Shown here: piece by piece, positions 18,882 to 28,583 of the stretch | Layout: the number at the start of each line of letters is the position of its first letter | How positions within the stretch are numbered: the stretch's first letter is position 1 | Assembly (NCBI GenBank): GCA_963855995.1 | Contig: OY979716.1 | Location: forward strand, 18,161,040-18,225,039 | Direction of reading: 5' to 3' | DNA length: 64,000 nt | Origin: Muricea muricata | Lineage: Eukaryota; Cnidaria; Anthozoa; Malacalcyonacea; Plexauridae | Program-made: the position numbers and the translations under genes | The notes under the pieces: model-generated | Told to the model about the DNA's origin: nothing | The model's input: only the letters and a program-made list of their open reading frames with translations | Database searches by the model: none

Positions 18882-20800
18882 CTGGTCGACTCTTTTAAGA
18901 GTTTTCTTTGATGAAATTTACTTCCGGTTCGGGAAGCCGTGAAGGAGCGGGCAAAGTTCTTAAAATGATTAGTCGACAATTGAAACAGCGTTTACAAATA
19001 GTATTTGCTTCTGATCTTTCTGAAATCAACGTTAATTGATGCAGCAAGTGTTTATCTTAGGCAGCCGTTAAACTTGGGAATTTTGATGCAGTATTTCAAA
19101 GTTTTAATGCCGTTCGTTCTGGAGCAGTGAAAATATACATGCACGTAATGATACAATGTTCATAACAGGCTTCACGTTTTATTATTTTTATGCTCAATCA
19201 AAGGAGGTTAGGACGGCTAACTCGGCAAGTAATATTAATGATACATGGTCAGTTAAATGACTATAAAGTAAAGTTATGGAAACTAGTATTATAGGAAAAA
19301 CAAAGCCTTGTTTATATGTGTAATATTCTAGCCAAAAACAAGCAAAGAAGATACATAGCCTTCAACCATGGTAATTTCAAGGCTTGATATACAACTGATC
19401 ATCTCAAAACTTTGTATGCTCAGACTTCAAAGATATATTATCTCAGAAGTGAGTTTTCACATTATGACAATATTTCTTTGGAAAGTTATTACCTTTTGTT
19501 TTGAACATTAAATTTAAACGAGAAGGCTGTTTCGTTTTTCAGTTGCTCGCACAAAAGTGCCTGGACTAATGTAACGAGCTCGTGTGACGGGAATTCCCTT
19601 TAAACACACTAAAATTATACACTCCTTTTTCAGTAATTACAGTTATTTTTTCAATGCAAGCTGTTCCACATGTAGTTTTAATAGTTTCAATCGTGCGGAC
19701 TGTCGTTCAGGTTTAATGAAAGGACAAGATTACAAGCAGTGTTTGACTGCTTAGTAATTACATGTATTTGTATGTTTTAGATACAGAATATTTGCAGATA
19801 AGTTTGTTTTTACCTAAACTTTTATGATCCCAAGCTCTTGAAAATGGTAAAGCATACGTTCATACGCTTTTTACTGTTTTCTTAAAATTTTTTCCTAGAC
19901 AAAAATTGGAGAGGAAATGAGTAGGTTGAAACTTATGAGTTTTTTGCCGCTTGTAAACAAACGAAAGCGTGTGACGGGAAAAGGCTAACAGGCTGAGTTG
20001 TTTATGTGAAACTACTGTTTAAAACGACTTTTAATTTTTTGTCGACCCTGCACTGCATTCGTGGTGGGTAAAAAACTGGCCAAATAGACTCCATTACGAA
20101 AAAGCTAAAATTACTATCACGATAAATGTTGAAAACAAAAGCCGATAACTTTCAGACAAAATACTGTTATTACACGAAAATTGATAATCAAAGTAACTTA
20201 CCTTATTAGTTTAAACAAGTAAAATTTTGAGTTAATCAGATGCATATAAAACTGTCAATTGAGCACAATAGAAGGTAGCTATATGTCGAGGTATACATGT
20301 TCTTTGCCAGCTCATGTCAAGGAAACCGAACACGATAAACAGGTCTTCTTTTCTTATTATATTCGCTTTCGTAACTTAATTCTTTCATCACTCCACAACT
20401 CGTATAGTCTTTGAATGCTATACCTTGAATTAGCGCTGTTTTAATATTATCCCTTTGAAGGTAGAAACATCAAACGTCAAATCATGTATTAACGTAGTTG
20501 TATTCGTGTGGAAGTGTTTTTTAAGACTGACACACTGATCGGGATTAAAACGTTTAAAATCTGTATCCAAAGTCTCAAAAGTGAGTATGTCGAAGATAAA
20601 TACCCGTATATTTACCAGCGTTAAATTCAGAAGCAACAAAGATAATTTCGAACTGTGATTGCTCATTTAGTTAGGCTAGTTGACCTTGTTGTTTTTTAAA
20701 ATCTTCGTCTGCTTTTTCGAGCCTTCCCGAACCGGAAGTGAAATTGATCAGTGAAAGCCTTAGGAAAAATTGACCAATCAGACAAAAGTCTCCTTTGTTC
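18860..20800. repeat. Inverted repeat pair (about 80-bp arms, 1.8-kb interior)
   Basis: The arm at 18860-18938 matches the reverse complement of 20721-20800. Shared blocks are AACAAAGGAGACTTTTGTCT, TGGTC and ACTTCCGGTTCGGGAAG. Arms are about 80% identical. Both arms also read as similar short peptides (NFTSGSG-type), so they could be two inverted copies of one coding segment rather than transposon ends. The interior (18939-20720) shows no gene; it is plain AT-rich DNA with scattered short ORFs only. Confidence 0.55.
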
Positions 20801-20892
20801 ATCCCGGCTGGTTGTGAAACGGACCCCGAAGAAAAACTTCTGATTCCGCACTTCGACACGAACAGGCGTTTGTAACTGTAAGTCAATTATAT

Positions 20893-21319
20893 AAATAAGA
20901 AATTGGCTCCTGACTACATGAGGAATATATTCACAAATACTTGTGACATACATAATCATAATACCAGGCAGTCAGATGTTAACTTGGTATTGCCAAAAAC
21001 AAGAACAAATTATATGAAATGCTCATTTGGGTATAGAGGTGCAGAAAACTGGAATGCATTAATTGCCTATTAGTCTTAAAAAATCAGAAAACATATCCAT
21101 TTTTAAATCATTATTAAGATGTGACCCGAGATTATAAATACTTGTATATCGTAGTTACTCATTATTTTTATATATTTTGTATAACTAATTTAGTCTTATC
21201 ATTGTAAAGTATAGTAGTTTAATACCTGTAATTAAGCACGGCCAGTTGAAAGATCACTTTCGAGTATTTCTTTTTTTGTAATTTTAAGTAGTGAAACTGT
21301 ACCGTGTAAAAATATTGTG

Positions 21320-21384
<65 letters not shown>
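20893..21384 (+). mobile_element. LINE 3' end with TAA tail
   Basis: Plus-strand frame reads LAPDYMRNIFTNTCDIHNHN then TRQS, then KCSFGYRGAENWNALIAY and, after a shift, SLKKSENISIFKSLL. This is the usual C-terminal block of CR1-type LINE ORF2 (HNTRxS...F.YRGAxxWNxLP...S...FK). It is followed by about 170 bp of untranslated sequence and a 62-bp TAA microsatellite (21323-21384). Only the last 100 or so codons remain. Confidence 0.7.
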
Positions 21385-21386
<2 letters not shown>

Positions 21387-21952
21387 CGAACCGAAATTTA
21401 AAGATCAAGCAAGTGTGGGGAGCACAAGATCTGCCGCGGCGGTTGAAAAAAGCGTTTGACCAGAGAGATATGATGAAACGCAAAATCGAAGTTCGCGACA
21501 GCTACAAGCGCGGCGTCGACGAAATTTACAATTGGTGGTTAGAAAACGCAAAGAGTCCGGGGAAACTATCAGCGTACATCCAGACATTCGGCTGTCGAAG
21601 CGTCCAAAAGCTCCTAGACCACGCGAGGCGGTACTTAAAAGAGTGGGATTTCAGCGACTTTACATTCCACCGAGAACGCGACCGAATGGAGAGACAGATC
21701 AACGAGGATCTGCGGCGGGGATACAGCTCGGAAGAGTGGTGGGATTTGTTTGATGTTCGGTGGCATCATTTCGAGAAAGCAATCGAGCGGGGGGCGTCGT
21801 ACAACCTCGAAGATAGCTTGAAGTTACTCAAGCAGATACTGATATTGAACAATATCAATCATAACGTACCATTAGATTTATACTCAATCGTCACTTCGTA
21901 TTCGGCGAGGAATGACCAAGTAACTGTAGCGTTGACTTCGAGGACAGAATAG
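21385..21952 (+). CDS. Orphan helical ORF abutting a LINE tail
   Basis: About 189 codons without stop from the end of the TAA tract. The first internal Met is in RDMMKRK (about 21470). The protein is helical and rich in Trp/Arg/Asp: YNWWLENAKSPGKLSAYIQT, then SEEWWDLFDVRWHHFEKAIE. Its 5' end was evidently removed by the LINE, and the poly-Asn lead translated from the microsatellite is an artefact. G+C is higher than in flanking DNA. Family not recognised. The following ORF at 22006 is separated by 54 bp and may be co-linear. Confidence 0.35.
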
Positions 21953-22005
21953 ATAAAACACACAAGAAGAAAAATTGTCTTTATTTACAGGGGGAGTCGA
22001 ACAGC

Positions 22006-22440
22006 ATGAGGTCCATGATAGGCAGATCAATCATGTCTATGGTACCTATCGCTGAGAAACAGATGCAATCCTGGGAGTTCGCGTGGCAAGAATGTATAAA
22101 TGCCAATCTCATTTGGGCCGAAGAGTGTTATGTTACACAGGACATTATCAACGATGTAAAACGCATTCAAAAAGGAGCCGAAACCACCGGCAACGTAAAG
22201 AACAAGCCCGAAATCAATATAACGCGAGCCCCTGTACTCTGCTGCCGCAATTACGAGCCGTAGAAGAATGTTCTGGACGAGAAAGAAACCCTGCTGAATC
22301 GGTGCTTCCACTTCAAGTTTGCAAAGAAAGCCCAATTCAAAGACAAAGACTTAGAGATGATGCCATTGATATGGGAACATTATAAATCTAAATTATCTAC
22401 TATAAAACGAGCAGAACGTAAACAAAGAAAGGGACTTTTA
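22006..22440 (+). pseudogene. Orphan ORF with one in-frame stop
   Basis: ATG at 22006 (MRSMIGRSIMSMVPIAEKQM). The frame meets a TAG at 22261-22263 and then stays open through KNVLDEKETLLNRCFHFKFA and IKRAERKQRKG to about 22440, roughly 145 codons. A single nonsense change in an otherwise open frame suggests recent decay. Lies just after the 21385-21952 ORF in the same direction. No motif recognised. Confidence 0.35.
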
Positions 22441-23725
22441 TTTTTAATTATAATTAAAATGTACACGTCTATCATGCATATAATATAATCCTTCATCATT
22501 ACCATCCTTTACTTTGTGACGATTGTTATACTTAGTTTATATAAAGGTATAGTGTAATGTGTTATATGTGTTAGGAAATTGCAAGTGAACAGCCGTGATT
22601 TAATGAGCGTGACAGAATGTACAGGGTGTATAAAAAAAAAAACGGAATCCAACTTGTAAGCCTTTTATCTCGTTTATATTGAATATTCTGTGTTATATTT
22701 TCGACTGTTGTTTTAGCGTGATTTATTTTCTATCAAATGAGGGTTTATTTGAGCAATTTGAGCAAGTAATCGTTACACAAGAAAAAATTTACCAGATGCT
22801 GTCATTTTAAGATAGAACGAATTTGACTGCAAAGTAATTCCCATGGGCATGCACACGCTGCAATGAACGATTTAATAAATAAAGTTTTAAAATGTTCTTA
22901 CTTAAAACTTTACAAACAATGCCACAACTAACAACAGCAGAAAGAACTTTCATTGTTTCTAAGTACTTTGAAACGAAAAGTATTCCAGAAGTGTTGCGAT
23001 TGTTTGAGATAGCTTTTCCGCATCGAAACGTTCCGAGTTCTTCGACAATTTGGCGTAACGTACGCAAATACCATCAACACGGCACGAGCTTAAATCGAAA
23101 TAAAGGAAATTCTGGTTGATGAAAGAACTGGTTGATGTAAGCCATTTTTCTTAACCGAAATGTTGATGGCAATGCCTATCTCGTTATGTTGAATGAAAAT
23201 ATTATCCCGCAGTTGACTGAAATTTTCAACAATCAATTTCAAAATGGCCATTTTCTGCGACTTTGGTGGGCGCAAGTTGGTGCTCCAGCTCATCAGCTTA
23301 TTGCTGTACGAGAGAGGCTTTTGGAAGTTTTTCAAACGCGTGTGATCGCTTTGCATCTACCAGTCGAGTGGCCGCCTCGTTCTCCAGATTTAACGCCTTG
23401 CGATTACTTTCTTTGGGGATACCTTAAAGGACATTGGCAACGAAAATTTTTATCGCGTAATTTAGAATACTTACTCATCTAAGAATAAATACAATATTAA
23501 TTTCTTGCCAAACTCTTTTGTTCAAAAGTTATTCACATATTAATGCACCTAAATTTTGATTCTCGTCCGCCATCTTGGAAATAGTACTCAAAAAATTATC
23601 TTTGGGTCACATGACCCGATGTGACGTCATTAGTAGGGCAGCGTCAAAACAACAATATAATTTTCTACACATGTTTATAGAGGTTTGTGAGATTTTATAA
23701 GAAATTGTGTCGTTTTTTTATTGTA

Positions 23726-24311
23726 ATGGAAAATATCCACGAAAATCAAGTAGGAGAAGTGTTACCCTACCAATTTGAGCCAGTAGCTGGCGCAGGAACC
23801 TCAAATTTTAGCGATGAAAGCGATTAGGAACAAAGCAGTGTGTTGTCTTCGTCTGAGGAAGAAGTCGATAACGTGTTCGAAAGGGCAAACGCTTGCCGCC
23901 TTGAAAACCTAAGCAGGTGCAAATGTGGTCATTGTGCGTTGTCAACAAAGGCTATTGAGTGTTTTTGTGCCACGAAAAAGCGGTGGAGTACGACGAATAC
24001 GGAGTGGCGAAGAATGTTTGACAATACATCCGGACTTTCGAGACAACATGTTGTCGGAAGGGGTACTGAAGATAGATGTTTGCCGCTATCTCGAAGAGAA
24101 TTGGTCTTTAGATGATGGGGATCTGGAGAAAATACACAACCTGTATCGTTTAGTGGCATATCAACGATGTTCACGGTGGATTTTCCAGATTTTGGGTAAG
24201 AAAAGGCGAAGACCATTTCCTGCGTGTGGTTATTCAAGGCTACGAGAACGCTTTGCGTCGCCTGATGGCCTATACACGCATTTTAAATATGCCAAAACAT
24301 CAAAACGGTAA
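23726..24311 (+). pseudogene. P2X7 intracellular (ballast) domain-like protein, broken
   Basis: ATG at 23726 (MENIHENQVGEVLPYQFEPV). An acidic Ser-rich N-terminus has one TAG stop (SDESD-stop-EQSS). The zinc-binding start RCKCGHC and ECFCATKK follow. After a frameshift at about 23980 comes EECLTIHPDFRDNMLSEGVL, then YRLVAYQRCSRWIFQILGKK and LRERFASPDGLYTHFK. These match in order the Cys-rich ballast domain at the C-terminus of the P2X7 receptor (CxCG.C...CLT.HP.F...L...AYRQ..RW..G.LGK...PSC....IR..FP...G.Y.GF). The PSC cysteine is here PAC. There are no P2X channel segments. It is convergent with the THAP-CXC gene in the same transposon. Confidence 0.6.
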
Positions 24312-24591
24312 TCTTTTATGTTACTTTTATGTATATTTAAATTATGTATATTATTTCCAAAAGTCCAAATCTTGTTGGCATAAGCGACGTGTTTCCCCAT
24401 TTAATATACATTTCTCTTGGACTAGGGCAATTTAAAGAATCTTTTAAAATAGTGAATAGTTGAGAGCGATGGTGGAAACCCCAGAATGATACACTAAATA
24501 ATATGATACAAATCCTTTTTGCCTTTACAGTAATACCTCAAAATGGGGAAACAATAATACTTTCTACATAACTCTAATGAATACCGCATTT

Positions 24592-24693
24592 TTAACCCAT
24601 TAACGTCCAAGACTTTTCCTTTGTTTGACCAGTAAAATTGTCTGACGCAGTAGATACTAAAGAAGGGCAAATTATTGCACATCAATGGGTTAA
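24592..24693. mobile_element. TTAA-flanked MITE (piggyBac-like)
   Basis: TTAACCCATTAACGTCCAAG at the left and the inverted CATCAATGGGTTAA at the right make a 102-bp unit that begins and ends with TTAA. Terminal CCC/GGG next to TTAA is the form of piggyBac MITEs. It lies between the two convergent genes of the TTAA transposon. Confidence 0.65.
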
Positions 24694-24743
24694 GCTAATA
24701 GTAATACTAGTATTTACATTGAGTATGAAAGTGCACAAATATC

Positions 24744-25844
24744 TCATTCACCGTTTACACACTTTGCTGATCTACAGTTACATTTGCTGTCACACAACAC
24801 TTCCACTGCCCTACAGTTGCACATTCGTGTAGCACACTTTCCCTTACAAGCACAGGGCTTATTTTGTGACCTTCCTTTTTCACTTGTAGGTAAGGCTGGT
24901 TTACTGAAACATGACCTTCTGCTGGCCACTACCTGTTCCTTTGAAGGACGTTCCTTTCCTGTCAAGTACTTTGCAACAAGAGACTGTGGCTCAGTAGGTA
25001 GCATATCATGTGCATGGGCTTTGGCCTTCTTCAAGCTTTGGTACTGACTCCTTAATTTCATGACTTCATTTAGAATCAACTGTACATATCCTGTAGAATA
25101 TTTGAAAGATTAATTTGAAAGATAGGAATTTTGGTAATTTTATATAGGGGAAACTTTTAATAATTTAAGCATTTTCATTATACACTTATATTGTCTTGGC
25201 TTGTTTTTGGGGGGGGGTGTGTAAAATTATTACCATATGTGGGATTACAATAACATTTTTGGCCAACAATATGGAAATGAAAGTGTGGAAAACATTCTTA
25301 TACGCCGTGTTGTATAACATAATACATATAAAATACATTTAAAGGGTTTTGATGTACAATATTTGGTTAAGTACAGTAGGCAATCCAAGTGAGAAAATAT
25401 ACATAAATTAGGGGACCTTTTCGCGACCGTTTCTCATCAGGTCTTAAAAATTATAAAATAAATTTATTTATCGAGCACTTGACTCACCTTTTCTCGCTGT
25501 CTTCTTGCCGTAGAAATTCTTACTTTGCTTGAGCTTGCCTCTACCAAGGGTTTGTTCAATGTGGGTAAGGCATCACTTCTTAACCGTACACGAAACGCTT
25601 CCTTGCACTCGATTTGTTCGAGGAACTGTGGCGAATGCCCTTTCTCGTACGCGTCTTCTGTGAAATGCCGTGAGCAGATTCTACTGCCCGACGAAGGATT
25701 AAACTTTTTGCGTTTCCAAAATTCAACCCATACCTTTCTTCTCTGTTGTTGGGCTACGGATTTTCCGCTTGGAAACGAAAAGAAACCTATTCCACTCGGA
25801 TTTTTTTGGCTGTCACTATTGCAACCGTATACCGGACAGTACAT
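24744..25844 (-). CDS. Two-exon THAP plus CXC (TSO1-like) DNA-binding protein
   Basis: Exon 1, 25844 to 25488: MYCPVYGCNSDSQK begins a THAP zinc finger (C-x4-C, then ICSRHF as the Cx2H pair, and ALPTLN as the AVPTIF-type box). Donor AAAG|GTGAGT. Intron 25487-25080 (408 bp), acceptor GTACAG|TTG, phase 0. Exon 2, 25079 to 24744: a short helical linker (LILNEVMKLRSQYQSLKKAK), then KPCACKGKCATRMCNCRAVE and CDSKCNCRSAKC, a CXC cysteine repeat as in Tesmin/TSO1. Product about 230 residues and apparently intact. THAP domains bind DNA site-specifically and occur in P and Kolobok transposases; CXC domains also bind DNA. Two DNA-binding domains without a nuclease suggest an accessory protein or repressor of the element. 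The splice choice is my reading of the sites. Confidence 0.65.
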
Positions 25845-26944
25845 ATTGCGCCTTGGCCTTGCATGCAAGTGAAGCAGCAAAATTTGCAACGGGACATATA
25901 ACTCTTTCGCAAACAAATTATCCTTATTTAGAACTTGTCAGCGCCTATATATACAGCAACAATAATAATTGCGATTTGAAATTGCTAGACTTCACAGAAA
26001 TTACCAAGGTGTATCCGGATGAATGAATATATAGTCAGAAAGTGTCGCAAAAATGTGTGGGTGGCAAGTATCGGTAAAACCCAAACAAGATTTTAATTGC
26101 TTCCTTTGAACTCCCACTATTGCACTAGTAATGCGCATTATGCGCTAATGTTTTTTATTGTCCTTTCCGACATCATTAAATGGCTAAATGAATTTCAAAC
26201 TTGGCGACTAGCCGTCTAGGTCAGTTGAAAGCCCACACACGTTTTTCCATTCGACACCCTTTCGGCAGTCTTTTTTTAATTAAACAATTTGGGTGCAAAG
26301 TATAAGCGCTGGTACTCCCAGTATATGTAACAGTGTCGCATATAATTTATGTTGGCATATTGTGCCTGCGAGTCGCGTTCGATGTTCCAAGCGATGTTAC
26401 TATTATATCAAGTCTTGTTTTTTACTGATATGTTATAATGTACAAGGTATACATTTCTTGATATATTAATATGCCAAATGATATGTCGTTTGATTTGAAG
26501 TCAGTGAAATGTATGACTGAGAGTGTGTGTGTGTTTGCACATTGGCAGACGTCCAGCATGGGATCTGACATCTCGGCGCATATAACAGTTGTGATAGATG
26601 TGTTTATTCAAAATAATGTTAAAAACATATTTGGAGAACAGTAATACTTGGGTATTGCACAATTACTTAATTGTATTTTGCTCAGCAACTTTTATTTTTT
26701 GGCAAAATGCTCCTACTGAAACGTGATAGCAATAATAATTTATATTGTAAAATTCGGCCTAAGGCAAAGTTATTCTGCATAAATTAGCATAACGCTTTAT
26801 TTTCAAAATGGCTGCCGTACGATCAACATTTCTTCAAATTTTCTCAACAACTAAATGCGATAGACTCACGAAAATGCGTAATTAAGTATTCCATAGGTCA
26901 GTATAATAGATATAAGGAATTTAATTTTTGGTTACCAATGTCCT
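25845..26944 (-). other. Upstream, non-coding end of the TTAA transposon
   Basis: No coding sequence. It should contain the promoter of the minus-strand THAP-CXC gene; CTATATATACAGC at about 25945 is a TATA-like candidate. It ends in the right terminal inverted repeat (26921-26944). Confidence 0.4.
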
Positions 26945-27365
26945 TTAAGGACAGAGTCTACCGCACGCCACCGCAAAATATCGACGACCTAAGAAAGAAA
27001 ATCCAACAAGAAGCAGAAATTTTACGTGGTAATCCTGCCCTTATCCGAAGAGTTTTAAGAGAAATTCAACATCGAAGTAACTTGTGTGTCGTTAGAGACG
27101 GGGGTCATGTCGAAAACCTGTAAAATAGCCGTTATCAAAATAAATTACATTTTAAGTTATCTCAAATTTTTAAACTAACGACCGCTTGTACAAAAAAATG
27201 CGATTTCGCGTTAACTGCGCTTTCCAATGTAACATATTACCCACCGTTAGAAAGCTGAATCTTTGAGCTTTAGATCAATATGAAAACGATTTAGTTGTGT
27301 TTGGTTTTCACTCTGAAACTTAACTTTGAACTTTGGATTCCGTTTTTTTTTATACACCCTGTAGT

Positions 27366-27790
27366 ACTGAAAGCGAAGGCCCTATAGCTAGTAGAAGACG
27401 TTCCCGTAATGTAGGTTTCTCTGCCCAGTCTAGAGAGTGGTGCGATTGTGCGCGTACCACAAGGGAAATAAACGAGTCTTCCTCAACAGACGGTTCTTTA
27501 AGTCTTTCAAATTCTTACTTGGAAACAGAATTTCCTACTTTCCCCGTTAGGTCCCCAGTTATGGAAAATAGGGGCGCCCATCCCCTTCCTCAAGATCTGT
27601 TGGATCTACTGCACGAAATGACAGAACGACTGCACGCGCACGAGGAAAGAATTGAGGGGGGCCTCCCAGAGCAAGCGGCCTCCAACCTCCAGTATTTCGT
27701 GGTTCTCCTACTGATGATTTTGACGAATGGCTTCAAATATTTTAAAGGTATGCCATTATTAATGGGTGGACCCCTGAACAACACACGAGT
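27366..27790 (+). pseudogene. Retrotransposon gag fragment
   Basis: Right of the mariner end an open frame runs TESEGPIASRRRSRN to LLDLLHEMTERLHAHEERIE (Ser/Arg-rich, then coiled-coil-like). In a shifted frame the fold continues toward TxHELIFKESASNE, which resembles the FxGxPxDDFDEWLxxF...NGWTxEQ...L gag core of gypsy elements, here scrambled by indels. About 140 codons, no LTR seen. It fuses directly into the glycosyltransferase-like pseudogene. Confidence 0.35.
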
Positions 27791-28583
27791 TGATATTCAA
27801 AGAGTCAGCGTCAAATGAATTAGCTAAAAGGAATATTTTGTTTGGGGAAAATTTAACTGACAGCGAATCGCGGGTACTGAAAAAGCTACAATATTTTAAC
27901 GTAAATTTGAGCGAAATTAAAGGAAGTAAGATGTTAATAACAATTGGCCATAATCGTTGTGCATACACGAATAAGCAAGCTTTGTTCAAGGCTAAAACTG
28001 TTGGCGAATTTGATTATGTACATTCGTTCAACGTGGACGCAATGACTCCAAGATTTTGCTAGGTTCACAATGAGGTGCTTAAGAGCGAGCGCGGTGCAGG
28101 GTATAGGCTGTGAAAGCCGAATATATTGTTGAAAACTTTAATAGAAAATATGAACGAAGATGATATTGTCATGTATCAAGATGCTGGCGCCTACTTATTA
28201 CGATCAGCAGGACCATTACTGAAATTGTGTGAACAGTGCGAAAATGGTATAGTAGTTTTTAGTCTTAGGAAAATTGAACGCAACCACACGAAACAAGATG
28301 CATTCATACTTTTGAATGTTAGTTTTCCTGAGGAAACTGAAACATTTCAACGCCTCGCCTCATTTGCTGTGCTACGAAAGACTTGTTCGTCCATTCAGTT
28401 CATAATGGAGTGGCTGGCATAACCTTCTGATAGACGTATTGCATCAGAGGACACTAACAATCTGGGCATACTGAATCCAGAATCATTCGTAGCCCACCGG
28501 CATGATCAGTCTGGGATGTCTCTGCTCTCTAAGAAATGGGGCTTACCTGCCTGCCGAGATCCAAGTCAATATGGGGAAACCGC
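27790..28583 (+). pseudogene. Glycosyltransferase-like pseudogene, paralogue of 2545-3706
   Basis: One frame carries the whole domain with three in-frame stops: after MTPRFC (28063), at GAGYRL-stop-KP where the paralogue has GAGYWLWKP (TGG to TGA), and after FIMEWLA where the paralogue has ECLAYSS. Conserved blocks: FDYVHSFNVD, LLKTLIENMNEDDIVMYQDA then GAYL, QRLASFAVLRKTC, HRHDQSGMSLLSKKWG then LPACRDPSQYG. No frameshift. The last block confirms that the paralogue at 3.6 kb has a frameshift. It ends where the BEL gag starts (ATG 28584). Confidence 0.6.

Larger units (their letters stand above)
23428..26944 (-). mobile_element. TTAA-target transposon (Kolobok-like) carrying THAP-CXC and P2X7-ballast genes
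   Basis: Flanked by TTAA on both sides (23424-23427, 26945-26948). Ends AGGACATTGGCAACGAAAAT and, reverse-complemented, AGGACATTGGTAACCAAAAA. Weaker similarity extends inward about 180 bp (GAATACTTA; GCCATxTTGxAAATA). Length 3517 bp. TTAA duplications are known for piggyBac and Kolobok; Kolobok transposases carry a THAP domain, and a THAP gene is present here, so Kolobok-like is preferred. No DDE catalytic domain was found, so this copy is non-autonomous or of an undescribed kind. It contains two convergent genes and a small MITE. The stretch 25845-26944 is non-coding. Confidence 0.7.
22919..27123 (+). pseudogene. Mariner-like transposase, deleted and interrupted
   Basis: Three coding pieces. 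(1) 22919-23119 is the N-terminal helix-turn-helix region (MPQLTTAERTFIVSKYFETK). (2) About 23140-23427 is the catalytic core tail (NVDGNAYLVMLNENIIPQLT; PPRSPDLTPCDYFLWGYL). (3) 26945-27123 is the C-terminus (DRVYRTPPQNIDDLRKKIQQ to GGHVENL). Pieces 2 and 3 join in frame if the TTAA-flanked insert is removed. About 100 residues with the first catalytic Asp are missing between pieces 1 and 2. The second Asp position reads AQVGAP where QQDGAP is normal, so the enzyme was dead independently of the insertion. Confidence 0.75.
22622..27362 (+). mobile_element. Tc1/mariner-like element with nested insertion
   Basis: Terminal inverted repeats CAGGGTGTATAAAAAAAAAA then CGGAATCCAA at 22622 and the reverse complement (TTGGATTCCG then the A/T run to ATACACCCTG) ending at 27362. 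Both ends are flanked by TA (22620-22621 and 27363-27364), the target duplication of Tc1/mariner elements. Total 4741 bp, of which 3517 bp plus TTAA is a later insertion. The remaining element of about 1.2 kb carries a defective transposase. Confidence 0.85.

Noticed and set aside
21317..21384. Poly-Asn start of the 21.3-kb ORF
   Set aside because: It is translation of the TAA microsatellite at the LINE tail. The real coding-like part begins after 21384.
22006..22385. Overlapping 100-codon ORFs at 22.0-22.4 kb in other frames
   Set aside because: The frame from 22006 with one TAG continues open to 22440 and explains the region better.
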